Part shown: one piece after another, positions 44,101 through 54,844 of the stretch
Position numbering within the stretch: position 1 is the first letter of the stretch
How the letters are laid out: each line of letters starts with the position of its first letter
Origin: Haliclystus octoradiatus
Taxonomy: Eukaryota > Cnidaria > Staurozoa > Stauromedusae > Haliclystidae
NCBI GenBank assembly: GCA_916610825.1
Contig: OU744446.1
Coordinates: forward strand, 17,356,538 to 17,420,537
Length of the DNA stretch: 64,000 nt
Direction: 5' to 3'
The notes under the pieces: model-generated
Seen by the model: the letters and a program-made list of their open reading frames with translations, nothing else
What the model was told of the DNA's origin: nothing
Databases searched by the model: none
Translations under genes and position numbers: made by a program

Positions 44101-47100
44101 CAAATTACACATTCCTCATGCAAAGCATATAACCCAATTGGTAGAAATATAAGAATACAATAAACGTACAGAACAGATTTGTGCATTGTTAGGTCAATAT
44201 CCGTATCACAGGTGTACACTGTGCAAATATTATTGGTACATGTTTGCATAGTTAATTGAAAAATTGCAATGTTACAAATCTGACAAATTTGATGAATTAA
44301 AAATACTTGGATAAGCGATCAACGATAACGCAGAACTGGAACATGGTCAATATTTCATTTGATAACGCGAAAAAGAAAAATTGTTTCTTATTTGTAAACA
44401 TTATTTTATTTTTTTCCGGGTTCAATTAATGTAGATTTTTGTGATGTGATAAGGTAATCATACAATTTTTCGTTGGATTGTGGAATAATTTCCACCTTCT
44501 GTGCATTTACAAATAAATCGTTTTGCAGCCTTAAATAAGATTTTACAGAGGTTTCATTGCTTAAGCTAGAGGATAAAACACAAATAACAAAAATAATAAA
44601 GGTAAGTTGAACAATAAGACAGTAACTAGTGATGGTAACCGAACAGCGATTATTCGAATATATTCGAATAGTTTTCAATAGCTAACTATTCAAATCATTT
44701 TTCAACTATTCAACCTTGTTTCGAATAGTGAAAAGTTATTATAAATAGTATAAAAACGGCAAAAATGATTTTAACAAAGAAAAGAATACATGTTCCTTTA
44801 AACTTTTTAAAATCTTTGTAAACTGTCATTCTAACACTGCAATAACGAATTTATTTTTTCGTGAATCCCTTTTTCTTCTTCCGAAAACAAAATGGCGACT
44901 AAGAAAATTCAAAATGAGATTTGTCTGTTAATAACTTGTGAGCGATGCTGATTCCATTGTTTGAGAACAATAACCATATTGTTTTCTTGAACAATGGAGT
45001 ATTCGATTAATATTCAAATAGTTTTAATAAACAGTAGCAAATATTCTAATTGTAATTTGGACGTCGTTTACCATCACTAACAGCTACGGTGTTGAACATT
45101 ATAAAGGGTCATGTCTTTATTACAAATTTTTCAGAGATAGCAAAAGAAGTTTGTGTCTGTTTATTGAAACATTCTTCAAATACTCAAAAATACATTGTAG
45201 CGCCAGTCAAATTCATCTAAAAACATCAAATGAGTACGATCTGAGGATGGCAGATGGATTGGTCTAGAGGGAATTGTATTGCGAGTAGCTGCAGGCAATC
45301 GTTGCGCATTATTGACAATCAAGACATATGCTACAAAATCTGTTGAAATTGATCTACAGTGTCGCGGCTGAGATTAGTGAAGAGCATATAAAATCATTGC
45401 TTTCAGCGAAAAGAGCCACTCCTCTACAAATAGAGGAGTAGTAGGCCTACGGGTGCCTTCGGTAGGGTGACATCGTCTACAATACAAATTCTATTTATAT
45501 TTATTTAAAAGTGTAAATCTCACAGATTTTATATAAAAAGAAAACTTTATGGGAAGTTAACTTTTAAGTTTAATTAACACATTGTTTTCTATCATTAAAT
45601 CCATAAGATGCACTTCTTGTGAAGTAGTCTCTATGTACACATACCTTATCTCTATAAAGAGCAGCACAACGTGAATTATATTTATCATTCATTGACATGC
45701 TAGTGTTAAAATCAGAATGTGAAAGAAAGAAATCTTTTGCTTTTGCGTTTCCACCAGCCTGGAATTAAAATAGATACATTTTGGATTTCAAACCTTGTAA
45801 AACATTTGAATAATTAGGAGAAATCAAACAACTATGCTGCTATAGTGTTAATATCAAAATACAATAGAGAGTAGTGGATATACAGAGACGTTCAAAATGT
45901 TCAATCTCATAGTTAATTATAATAAACAAGGAATTGATTTTCAAAACAATCAGCATAGATAAGTATGGCTACTGTTCTGACATCAATGAAACAGCTAATG
46001 TCTGATGAGATACTCTTCCTTCTGTGATCCCAGACTTTTCTTCATCCTTTTTTTCGGGGGAATAACTGTGTTCAGGAGAATTGTTATCAAAACTTTGAAT
46101 AAATTGCATCTCTACTATATTATTCAAAACAAAGTCTAATACTGTTAGGTTTTGGCTTTTTTGGCTTTGAATATGTATATTTCTTTATGTTAAGGTTTTG
46201 TGACTTAGCATTCCGAGATTGACACCTCAAATTTATCAAAGAATGTACCGTAACAATGTTAATTAACCCATGCAGAGTTTTTGTTACAGGCAGAACTTAC
46301 TTTCATCTTTTCTAGTTCAGCATCTTTCCATTTATCCATTGTAACTGACCTTACGAAACTAAAATCGAAAACAAAATAAAAAATAATCATCACAGCTCAT
46401 TCATGACAGTAGTCTATGAACACTGAACAGTTGAGCATTTGAATTGAGAATAAATATCATTAACTACCATAGAGAAACTGAATTTGATTAGGAGTGACTT
46501 GAATCCAACGTATTATGTATCATCTTTGATATCACAATTAATTGTGAACATAGAGAACCTGATCAAATCAGATATAAATTGTTTCTATTATGGATATTTC
46601 ATCAGAATCCAATCTGACACTAGAGGTTTGCTAGGCTTCGGATTTGAATTAGAAGGGAATCCAAATGTTTTGAAAATTTTTCAATGTCATGCTCCAAATG
46701 ATGTCATTTTCCAAAATACAATGACGTCAGTACGGCAAAAGCGAAAAACTACAGAAAAACCTTGAGAAGAAATATGAAACTTAATCCTTCTTCGCTGTTA
46801 CATTATCAAATGTATCTTAATCAAATAATTTATCTTAATTGGTCATTTTGAAGGTTCGTCTTCCCGTAATATACTTGTACCTTAATTTAATACTAATAGG
46901 GAAGAGCTCCATTCAAATCCAATCCGATCTATATGAGTTTAATCCAAAAAAATCCAAAATAATAGGATTTTGTGTTGAGAATCTGATTTCATCTGACAGT
47001 CAACATCTATTAATATCAAGGATATTGAAAGTACGATCTGATCCGATCCAGATATAAAAATCTGGTCACATTGGATTGGATCGAATGATCAGATTCGGAT

Positions 47101-50100
47101 CTGGATTCCCAGACCGATATTGGACACATACATACCTCTTGTATGCAAAAAGGAATGTGCATAAGAGCCGCCACCCAATCATATCTCGTTGGGTGGACCA
47201 CATTCAAATCGGGTTTCGATTGTTCAGAGAGCAAACATTGCTTGGATAACAATTAATCTTTGAATTATTGTCTATATTGTGCTAAATCAGTTACAATCAT
47301 GGAGGATTAGCTCAGATGGCAGAACAACCAAACTTCAGATTGGATCATATCTGATCAACTGTGGTTTAAATCCCCCGAATATCAACTTGGCCTTGAGTAG
47401 CTGCAGCGCATCGTTGCACATCGTTGACAATCGTTGACAATTTTAACATCGTTGACAATCGAGACATATCTGCCATGAAATATGTTGAAATTGATCTACA
47501 GTGTTGCGGCTGAGATCAACAAAGAGCGTTTAAAATCATTGCTCTCAGCGAAAAAAACCACTCATCTAGAAATAGAGGAGTGGTGGGGGTGCCTTTGATA
47601 GGGCGACACCGTCAAATGAACACCAAACATTTCATGTATAGAGTTATCATAGGCTAGTCTTTAGGACGTTAAAATCTAGTTGTAATGACATGTTTTTACA
47701 AACATTCAACCCTTGCATAATTTGTAATGAAAAATAGTATTTAATTTGACTAGCTTTCTGTAAACATAGACACTTGGCAAACAATCAACTGCCAATGATA
47801 CAGAGTTAGTGCATTTGATTATCTTATTATCAAATGTCTTCAATCTATTCTTGAATGTTGTTATGCTATCCTTCTAATTTCTGGTCTTCAATCTATTCTT
47901 GAATGTTATGCTATCCTTCTAATTTCTGGTCAGAGACTGGACAAATAAAAAAATACATATTTAGTCTTTGGAAGTTTGTGAATTACCTTAAGTGGACACC
48001 AAGACCTCTATGTTTTCCAGAACAATCCAAACATATCCATACACCATAGCTAACACTGACCCATTGCGGATTATGAGCAGCACATTCAAAACATGTCTAT
48101 CAAAAGTAATGAATAAAATTTGTATTAGCTTTCAAATAATACATTCATATTTATCAACCTGTTTTTAATAAACTTATAGAAGGCACACTATCACATAATG
48201 CAGGCGGGATACAGACTATAGAGAGTTGTAAGCCTGGCAAATGACACGCATATATATATTTTTTAAATATCAAAATGAAATAGTATCAATAATTATATCA
48301 AGTCTGTTCTTTTTTATGAGATATTTGTTATTATTATAAATAAAAAATAGAATCCTATTTAATAATTTTATTCATTTTGTAATGAGTGATAGATAATAAT
48401 GTCCTAATTTTTTCATTAAAAGATTCAATGCTGTGCTGCCGCAGTAGCATTAGACTACAGTAGGCTACTGACACTCTGACAGGTGTATGCCAAGTGGAAC
48501 TGCAGTCATAAAATCTTAGGTTTGCGGTCATAGCAAATATATTGTTTATTCTAGGTCAATTGAATTTGGTAGAGTAGCTCAGATGGCAGAGCAACCGAAC
48601 TTCAGATCGGCTCATATCTGGTTGACTGTGGCTCAAATCTCCGAAGGTCAACTCAGCCTTGAGTTTATCAAAAACATCAAATGAGTACCATCTTCTGAAT
48701 GATCCAACAAAAATTGCAGTACAGGTGATTTCTTGAAGCTTTGAACTGTAATTTGCCTAATAAGGGCCTACTGTACTTTTAATAATATATAAAGTATTTT
48801 AGAAAAGATTTGCAGTTTATTTACTAATTTGAAATATCAAATGACGAACGATTGCCGATTCCATGCATATATTAGTACAACTTCACCCCGCTTTTACCTT
48901 TGAAAAGAGCAAAGCATAGCATCATTTTTGAGATTATAGCCAGTCAACATAATAATATCTACTTTAGGAAGATTATCAGAGCTTACTTTGATGTAAAGCC
49001 TTTAAAACATTTATTGTATGTAAGTTATGTTGACCACACTGCACTGCTATCGTTTTATCAGAAAGCATATTTTTGATGAGGCATACAATGACAATGTCAA
49101 TACATTGTTTACACATTGTTTACGTTAATCTTCACATAAGAGGTGGTGAATGGTGACCATTATAGACATATGTCCTCTCTGCGAGAAGTTATCTAAAGCT
49201 AAATAAAATATTTGGGTTTGGGTCTCTCATTTATGTAATTTACTGTATCAAATTTCAGAATCACATGTTGTTCTTGCCACTCAATGATTCATGCAGAGAT
49301 TCACTCAACCGATACAGCAATAATATTTACATAGGCCTACCAATGTCTTTCACTGTGAAAACCAGCTCATTAACGGTTATATAACTTCCAATCCATATTT
49401 ATTTAATTTGAAATATGTAGTACAATAGAGTATCAATCTCATTTTTACTATACTTTACAGACCTGAAGATTAGTTATCAAAACTGAAATGCATTATCGGT
49501 ATTGTTCTGCATTAGTAATTCTTCTTCATGACTCTTTTGTTTGATTGACATTCTCTTTGACAGTTTCACTGCAGGCTACTGAAGGGAGGGAAGCGACCTC
49601 TTTGAGGAAGCCGAAGGCTGATTGGCTCCGGGCGCAGGCCGCAAGCCGAAAGGCTTGTTTCTTATAATTACCAAAACGATAATGGTGAAACTTTTATATA
49701 GGGTATTTTTGGTCATATTCAAAGACCAGTGTAGCAAAAATAGTAACATTTTTGACACACATCCCCTATTATTTAGGGATGTGTAAAATATAGACACATC
49801 TATTATGTCAATGATACAAAAATAAAGTAATTAAAAAACAATATCTAGGCTACAGTTAAATGTTTTGTATTACCCATGTATACTTTACCAAACAAAACAA
49901 TTCATAAGTTAAATTGTTGTAGTATTCACATTGTTGTGGCTGGAAAAATACATATCTAGGCTATCTATAATCTATCATAGCAATATTATCAAGAACGTTT
50001 ACAAGAATGGAACTAAATAATTACAGTCAAATCGTTCTGAAAATCTGTTAGGCTAAATATCTAAACTACAGGCTAATTATAATTGAATACCTAATGTTCC

Positions 50101-50464
50101 TAATTTTTAATACTCATTTTTGAGTCAAATGTAGACGATTGAACATCCTCAATTCGAAAATAAACTAAACTAAACTTAGCCTAGCATATCGAAATTTGTA
50201 TTACGTGGCGAAGGGATTGTTGACATTTTTTATAATTCCATAACTGAAAACATTTAGCAATTGTAAGTTCACCTCAAAATAAAATAAATATATTAGATAG
50301 ACTAAATATTGTTACAAAATACAATCAAAGGGAACAAAGATTCGAAACTAGGTCGAAGCGTCTATGAAGCCATCAAAAATATACAAAAACATCATTAGAC
50401 CTACTGAATTTTCGTCTTTGACTCTCAACTCTTTGAGAACACGTCTAGTTCTTGGGCTTGACAT
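35120..50464 (-). CDS. ARFGAP1: ADP-ribosylation factor GTPase-activating protein 1 (12 exons, complete)
   Basis: Minus-strand exons in transcript order: 50405-50464, 47987-48096, 46301-46358, 45645-45758, 43523-43725, 41552-41634, 39917-39936, 38555-38611, 37902-37958, 36581-36613, 36080-36139, 35120-35593. All introns are GT-AG, phases agree and the product is 442 residues (human is about 406). The start is [13 protein letters not shown]. The ArfGAP zinc finger uses C22, C25, C42 and C45; the arginine finger is R50 ([12 protein letters not shown]). After the catalytic domain come a KYAGFG motif (about 185) and an amphipathic Gly/Ser/Thr-rich region (about 209-300) corresponding to the ALPS curvature sensors. 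The C-terminal tail has DGWGDNW, DSGW and DDWLNDENW motifs, as in the human coatomer-binding tail. It stimulates GTP hydrolysis on Arf1 at the Golgi and drives COPI coat turnover. Introns hold SINE, hAT-like and palindromic repeats. Confidence 0.95.
36365..36465. repeat. GTTCATGAAC-palindrome repeat, copy 1
   Basis: TTTTCACGAACAGTTCATGA near 36368 and ATAGTTCATGAACTGATCATGG near 36448 flank a short spacer, in an ArfGAP1 intron. It belongs to the same family as the copies near 37690, 39599 and 43953. Confidence 0.6.
36870..37230. repeat. Imperfect tandem repeat in ArfGAP1 intron
   Basis: Successive units share phrases: GT(C/A)GGACAACAAACTGCATACGTAA near 36912, GTCGAACAACAAACTTCATACGTAA near 37052 and GCGAACTTCATAAGTAA near 37222. 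Also GTGTTGTCTGTTTGTTATTG occurs at 37123 and 37160 with a relative near 37002. The unit is about 140 bp with a shorter nested unit of about 37 bp. Confidence 0.65.
37686..37790. repeat. GTTCATGAAC-palindrome repeat, copy 2 (diverged)
   Basis: TTTTCATGAACTTCTCAAGA and TTTTCATGAACTAATCCTGAACAG are followed by GAATAGTTCAAG and AAATCATGAACG. It lies in an ArfGAP1 intron and is weakly palindromic. Confidence 0.5.
39599..39713. repeat. GTTCATGAAC-palindrome element, best copy
   Basis: The left end CAGTTCAGGAGTTCATGAAC is mirrored by the right end GTCCATGAACTCCTGAACTG, giving a ~115-bp foldback with at least five (G/A)TTCATGAAC units. It lies in the ArfGAP1 intron just beyond the 20-base exon. It is a MITE-like family; no target duplication could be defined. 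Confidence 0.75.
43953..44005. repeat. GTTCATGAAC-palindrome repeat, copy 3
   Basis: GTTCATGAACTGTTTGTCC is followed by GTTCAGGAGTTCATGAACAG and TTCATGAACTC, matching the end of the 39599 copy. Confidence 0.65.
44619..45087. mobile_element. hAT-like MITE rich in TTCGAATA palindromes
   Basis: The left end TAGTGATGGTAACCGA (44627) is mirrored by the right end ending TCGTTTACCATCACTA (45079). Flanks ACAGTAAC (44619-44626) and ACAGCTAC (45080-45087) would be an 8-bp duplication with two differences. The subterminal region repeats TTCGAATA/CTATTCGAA motifs. It is 453 bp, non-coding, in an ArfGAP1 intron. Confidence 0.75.
45210..45480 (+). repeat. tRNA-derived SINE, 5'-truncated or rearranged copy
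   Basis: The body matches the 47301 copy over GAGTAGCTGCAG, CAATCGTTG, TGTTGAAATTGATCTACAGT, CGGCTGAGAT, TAAAATCATTGCT and TCAGCGAAAA. A hairpin CCACTCCTCTA/TAGAGGAGTAG and GGGTGCCTTCGGTAGGGTGACA follow. The tRNA-like head is replaced by an AAAAACATCAAATGAGTAC segment that matches the 3' end of the 48567 copy. Confidence 0.75.
47301..47622 (+). repeat. tRNA-derived SINE, full-length copy
   Basis: The head GGAGGATTAGCTCAGATGG contains a Pol III A box (TAGCTCAGATGG, 47308-47319), and GGTTTAAATCC at 47363-47373 is the B box, so the internal promoter is recognisable. A ~220-bp unrelated body follows (ATCGTTGACA repeated, GATCTACAGTGTTGCGGCTG, TCATTGCTCTCAGCG). It ends with a hairpin CCACTCATCTA/TAGAGGAGTGG and GGGTGCCTTTGATAGGGCGACA. 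It is not a tRNA gene: no cloverleaf closes and the family recurs. Confidence 0.85.
47839..47931. repeat. Tandem duplication of ~46 bp
   Basis: TTCAATCTATTCTTGAATGT ... GCTATCCTTCTAATTTCTGGTC occurs twice in a row; the first unit has an extra GT. It is in an ArfGAP1 intron, close to the splice donor of exon 2 (47987). Confidence 0.85.
48567..48693 (+). repeat. tRNA-derived SINE, short-form copy
   Basis: The head GAGTAGCTCAGATGGCAGAG carries a near-consensus A box. GGCTCAAATCT (48630-48640) is the B-box position. It then reads TCAACTCAGCCTTGAGTTTATC and ends AAAAACATCAAATGAGTACC, without the long body of the 47301 copy. Confidence 0.8.
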
Positions 50465-51851
50465 TACACAAATTAACGCGAATAACCATAAATTTTAGTA
50501 CATTAAATTTAATAAATTAGTATTCAACTTAATTTGATCTCCGTGATTTCCGTGCTGTTTATCGAAATGAAATCATTTGCAGTAATGATTTTGTATTCAA
50601 GAAAATGAATTCAATAAAAATGAAATCAGAATAAAGTAAAAAGTAAGAATTGCGCAATTGATTAGAGCCCAGGCTGCTCATCTAAGTCGCTTACATTGAA
50701 CCATCGCGTATCTCGAATACATTGTGGTCACTAATGCAGTGAATAGTTGAACACAAAATAAAATCTTAGGAAATGATCTATACCGTCTGTTGTGGACCAA
50801 AACAGTTCGTATTTCTCTTTATAATACGAAAGTATGCGTGGGTGTGAAGAATTTACTGTTTCTACTTTATTGCTTTTATGGCTTTCATATTTGACATCAA
50901 CTTTTTACAAGATCTCGCATTTCAAGAGCACATCAACATAGTTGAAACATATGATTGTTGAGTGGTTCATTCATGTCATAAAAAACAAGGAAAGGTTACT
51001 CATTGCTAGTAATTCACATTTCTCAAGATGGACATTGTTTTACGGGGGTTTCAAGAACAATCAATTTAATTGAAATATTTGCAATATTTTACTTGCTATT
51101 TAAACTAACCCATAAAAATTGGATATGTACAAACAGGTTTAGTGTAAGTTGCAAATATCCCTTTGAAGCCTCTCTCTATAGCTTCTATTAAGAACAAAAT
51201 ACTTGAACTTATGCGCAAATTGAATATGTCATATGTAACAGATCCTAGGGTAAGGGATAATAAAATCAGCATGATGAATTCTCTCTTGGTTTAGTCAATG
51301 GTTGAAAGGACAATTTTTAAACAAGTAACTACATTAAGAAGAATGTAACTATCTGCCGTGTCTTTCCACAATAACGGTTAGAAAACACAGATCAGTTATA
51401 GATCATTCAATACAGCTTCAGAATTGGCCGCTGCTCTACAAATCGTAATTTGTGTTAGAGAAGTGTCTGGTTGAAATTCAGGCTGATAATTACTTGGTAT
51501 GCAAACACGCCATAGTATGCACTTTAGATAATGTCCTCAGCAGAACAGGAGAGATAAAGAAGGAGATACACTACATTTAAATTGGACAATTCAAATAGGT
51601 TTACATGTTATCATACAAATTAGTTACTCCGAAGTTTAGAAATAATCATACAGATAAACTACTACAAAGGAATGTTGGCCTTTTATAATGTGTTGAACGA
51701 CAAAACAACAACAAATTGCATACAATTGGTGGCATTTGCATTGCTACCTGCACAAGGGCAAATGATAGTAAACAACTAAATGGTACATCATACAACCATC
51801 CGACTATAGTATAAACGTTAACTTTACCATACAAGTTCAGCGTTTCATGTT

Positions 51852-51857
51852 TTTATT
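51852..51857 (-). promoter_or_regulatory. Candidate poly(A) signal of the neurocalcin/hippocalcin gene
   Basis: AATAAA on the minus strand, about 30 bases after the stop codon at 51887. That is unusually close to the stop, but possible. Confidence 0.4.
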
Positions 51858-51886
51858 AGCTATAGTAACAGCTAAGCTATATTCAA

Positions 51887-53946
51887 TTATGTACCACTAG
51901 ACCCAACACTAGCAGGATCGCATTGCAGCAAACGGACAATCGATGGGTCGCTACGAGCACCATCAATAAATTCAGCCAAAGATAATTTACCATCAATGTT
52001 TTTATCCATTTGTCTAAAGATTTTATCAACACGTTTCTCAGGAGTACTTTCGTCATCTGGCATTTTGACAACATTGCCAACCATTTTGTAAATAGCACGT
52101 ACAATCTCAAGCATCTCATCACGTGAAATATAACTAAAACAAGAATGATAACCATTATGAAAGTAGCAGTATCAAATTTGGTGATACAAGTATAGTGCAG
52201 TGTCAGAAAAATAGCTTCTTGTCGCAACTAGCGCAGACGTTGCACGTTCCTTTAGAAAGGTTTTAGTTTGCACAAAGGCGATTCAAGCCCTGCATTCTAT
52301 TTTATTTTGAAGGTTATTTGACTGGATGGTGGACAACATCCAAACTGCTGTCTATCAATTTCGGCACAGAAAGGTCACCAAAGAAGAAAAACATTTTGTT
52401 ACCATAAAATAAAACAAATCTGGTAAACAACTTAGGGGGTATACCGATTTTCATGCTTCATATATAACTAATAAATGTAAATTCAAGGTGTTAGTCTAAA
52501 AGAATTAAAGTTGTTGGGATTCAGAAGTATATTAAAGAGTTGATAATATTCCTCGATTAAGACTCATTTCCAAATGACATAATTCCTTTCCGAATTGGAC
52601 CAATTGGTAGGCACATTCTAGATCTTGTAGCATGTAGCAAATTGTTATTAGCAACATACACATCAAAATAATATATAATAAAACACCGTTGAATGAAAAA
52701 TAAATAATCTTTACCCGTTTCCATCTAAATCGTACATAGAAAACGCCCATTTCAATTTCTGTTCCAATGTACCTCTGCTAGTAACTGACAATGCACAGAT
52801 GAATTCACGGAAGTCAATACGCTTGTCATTATTTGCATCAAACGTTCTAAAAACATGCTCAGCAAATTTGGCTGCATCACCATAAGGGAAAAAGTTGCCA
52901 TAGATTTTCTTGAATTCATCGACAGTCAATGTTCCTTCTGGGCAGTCCTTTATAAAACCTAAAAACAGAAACAACATAATTTCAATGTTGGATTTACATT
53001 CTGAGTACAAAAATGAAATATCTTCAAAGATTTTTGAGACAAGTTACGCCATCACGCATGGATGCCTACGACAAAGCAAGAGGGATGCCCCTAATTCTGT
53101 GATTTGTGCTACATTTCTGATGGTATTTGCAAAAAAACTTGTGTGGTGATTTATGAGTTGAGCATAATTCCAAAAATGACAGTCTATCAACTCAGTATAC
53201 TATTCACACTGGAATTAGTTTGAAAGATGAGCATTGAAAAAATATGCTTATGGTTAAAAAGCTCGACAAATTGCGAAAAAATAAAATGCGTAAATTTTGT
53301 TTGTTGGTTGTTTATTAAAACATTAGAACACTTCTAAGGTATATTTTATATTACTTTCATGTCTTGAGAAAAGTTTTTTAATTAATTTTTGATTTCCTGA
53401 ATAGTTATTCATAAATTTTCTTGAATCATTGAAACAAACATGTTGTTTGCAACGTATTTTACACTGACTAGGATGTTTTATTCTCCAAATCCACACCCAT
53501 AATATTACCAACTATTGGAACATTTTTATCTGAATTCTGGACTTACTTAGGTAAGGTACCGCAATTAAATCTTTATATTCAAGTTTTTGCTGTGTTCTTT
53601 TCTAAAAATCGATGCTCAAACAAAAACAATTGTTTATTCTGTTTGACAAGTTTTCCAAACACTCAATCAAATGTATCATTCTATACTAAAATTCTATACA
53701 ATTGTATGCTTTTTTACAAACAGTGTGCTTCAAAAGCAAAATGCACACAATTAAAATGTTATATGAGATGTGGAATGCAATTGCACGCTTAGTAAAATAA
53801 GCCATGCAGTCCAAGAAATCTGAAAAAGAAACAGGGTTATGATTCTCACCTTTATACCATTCCTGTAATTCATGGTCATTAAAGTCTGTTTGTTCTCTTA
53901 AGTCATTCAGTACTTCTGGTTTTAGTTTACTGTTCTGTTTACCCAT
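51887..53946 (-). CDS. NCALD: Neurocalcin/hippocalcin-like neuronal calcium sensor (3 exons, complete)
   Basis: Minus-strand exons 53850-53946, 52715-52958 and 51887-52133 join in phase to give 195 residues; vertebrate relatives have 193. The start [16 protein letters not shown] carries the N-myristoylation signal (Gly2, Ser6). EF-hand 1 is degenerate with the family CPxG motif (C38-P39). EF-hand 2 loop 73-84 is [14 protein letters not shown]-hand 3 loop 109-120 is DLDGNGYISRDE, and EF-hand 4 loop 157-168 is [27 protein letters not shown] near the C-terminus is typical of hippocalcin and neurocalcin. Such proteins move to membranes on calcium binding and act in neurons. Position 6 of the second loop is Lys (K78) instead of the usual Gly. 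A splice acceptor at 53980-53979 implies an upstream untranslated exon. Choice among NCALD, HPCA and HPCAL1 names is arbitrary for an invertebrate. Confidence 0.95.
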
Positions 53947-53978
53947 GACAATTGATTTCTTTTAGGTATGTCCTAGAA
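53947..53978 (-). other. 5' UTR part of the calcium-sensor gene's first coding exon
   Basis: On the minus strand, a pyrimidine-rich tract ending in CAG (acceptor AG at 53980-53979) lies 32 bases upstream of the ATG. The exon therefore probably starts at 53978 and is preceded by an intron and a non-coding first exon further right. Confidence 0.55.
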
Positions 53979-54451
53979 CTGTGAGGAAACAAAAAACATC
54001 ACATATCTGGCAAATAGCTAGAGTAGTGTTATTATTTAGGCTAGGAAAGTTTAACCTTTGTTCTGATGTTTTAGCCAAATTCCAAATAAAATATTTAAGA
54101 TACATATTTTCTTGCAAACGTCAGATAGGCCTACCCAGAGCACAGAGCTATCGGTATAGATGTTTTGAGACAATTGTGAAGTTACCGCCTGGAGCGCTGG
54201 TTGGTTCAAGGGCCACACATGACTTGTTTGAGAAACCTGTTTTAACCTGAGCAACTTCATGACAAAGTTTATACTAGAAAATACGGGGGTGATCGTACTT
54301 TCTGCTTCGTATATATGTCTATTCAACTGCCATACTATATTGAGACTATTATACATCTATGCCGCTGAATGTGATAGCGTCTATACCACCATATTAAAGC
54401 TGGACATTAGTTCAGTTGTTATCTTGGAAGGTAGCACGTGGAACAGACAAA

Positions 54452-54821
54452 TCTACAATCTGTGTAGCAGTATAGTCCCATTGAACTAATCAACTAATTA
54501 TACGGACACCTCTACTATCAGATAATTATTGGAAATAGTCTAGAATTATTCACTAAGGTATTCTGATCTAATTAGAATCAAAAAGTATCTTAAAAGGTGC
54601 ATCGGGACTAGTTCCAGGCCCTTTTCATTTCTAACTGAGTTTTGACAATAAGAGCCTGGAACTGGTTCATGTGCTCGTTTTCCAATATTTTTTGACTCTA
54701 ATTACTTCAGAATATCACGATGAATGATTCTAGACTATTTCTAATAATTATCTGATAGTCAAAGTGTCTTTACGATTGTTTGATTTTTTCAATGGGACTA
54801 TACTACTACACAGATTGTAGA
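54452..54821. repeat. Large foldback element with ~170-bp arms
   Basis: The left arm (54452-54621) starts CTACAATCTGTGTAGCAGTA and ends GTTCCAGGCCC. The right arm (54652-54821) is its mirrored copy (GAGCCTGGAACTGG ... ATACTACTACACAGATTGTAG). The spacer is about 30 bases. The arms share CTATCAGATAATTATT, ATAGTCTAGAAT and AATTAGA(A/G)TCAAAAA. There is no coding capacity. The hAT element at 54853 begins 32 bases later. Confidence 0.88.
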
Positions 54822-54844
54822 ATTGCCGTGGAACGCAGACATTA

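Noticed and set aside
46484-47057. Open frames with repeated GATC/AATCC words as coding exons
   Set aside because: The repeats are DNA-level self-similarities (TCCAATC, GATCCGATCC) and the frames lie antisense within an ArfGAP1 intron without splice support.
47301-47380. tRNA gene suggested by A and B boxes
   Set aside because: No acceptor stem closes, the same head recurs near 31.1 and 48.6 kb with unrelated flanks, and a long body follows; this is a SINE.
49570-49660. GC-rich patch (GAAGCCGAAGGC, GCCGCAAGCCGAAAGGC) as an RNA gene or promoter
   Set aside because: Short, no stable conserved structure recognised and no TSS evidence; left unassigned.
51883-52227. 114-codon minus-strand ORF overlapping calcium-sensor exon 3
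   Set aside because: Wrong frame; the true exon (51887-52133) gives the conserved EF-hand 4 and C-terminus and splices in phase.
54259-54489. Plus-strand ORF entering the foldback element
   Set aside because: No start context or domain, and its 3' end is made by the foldback arm.
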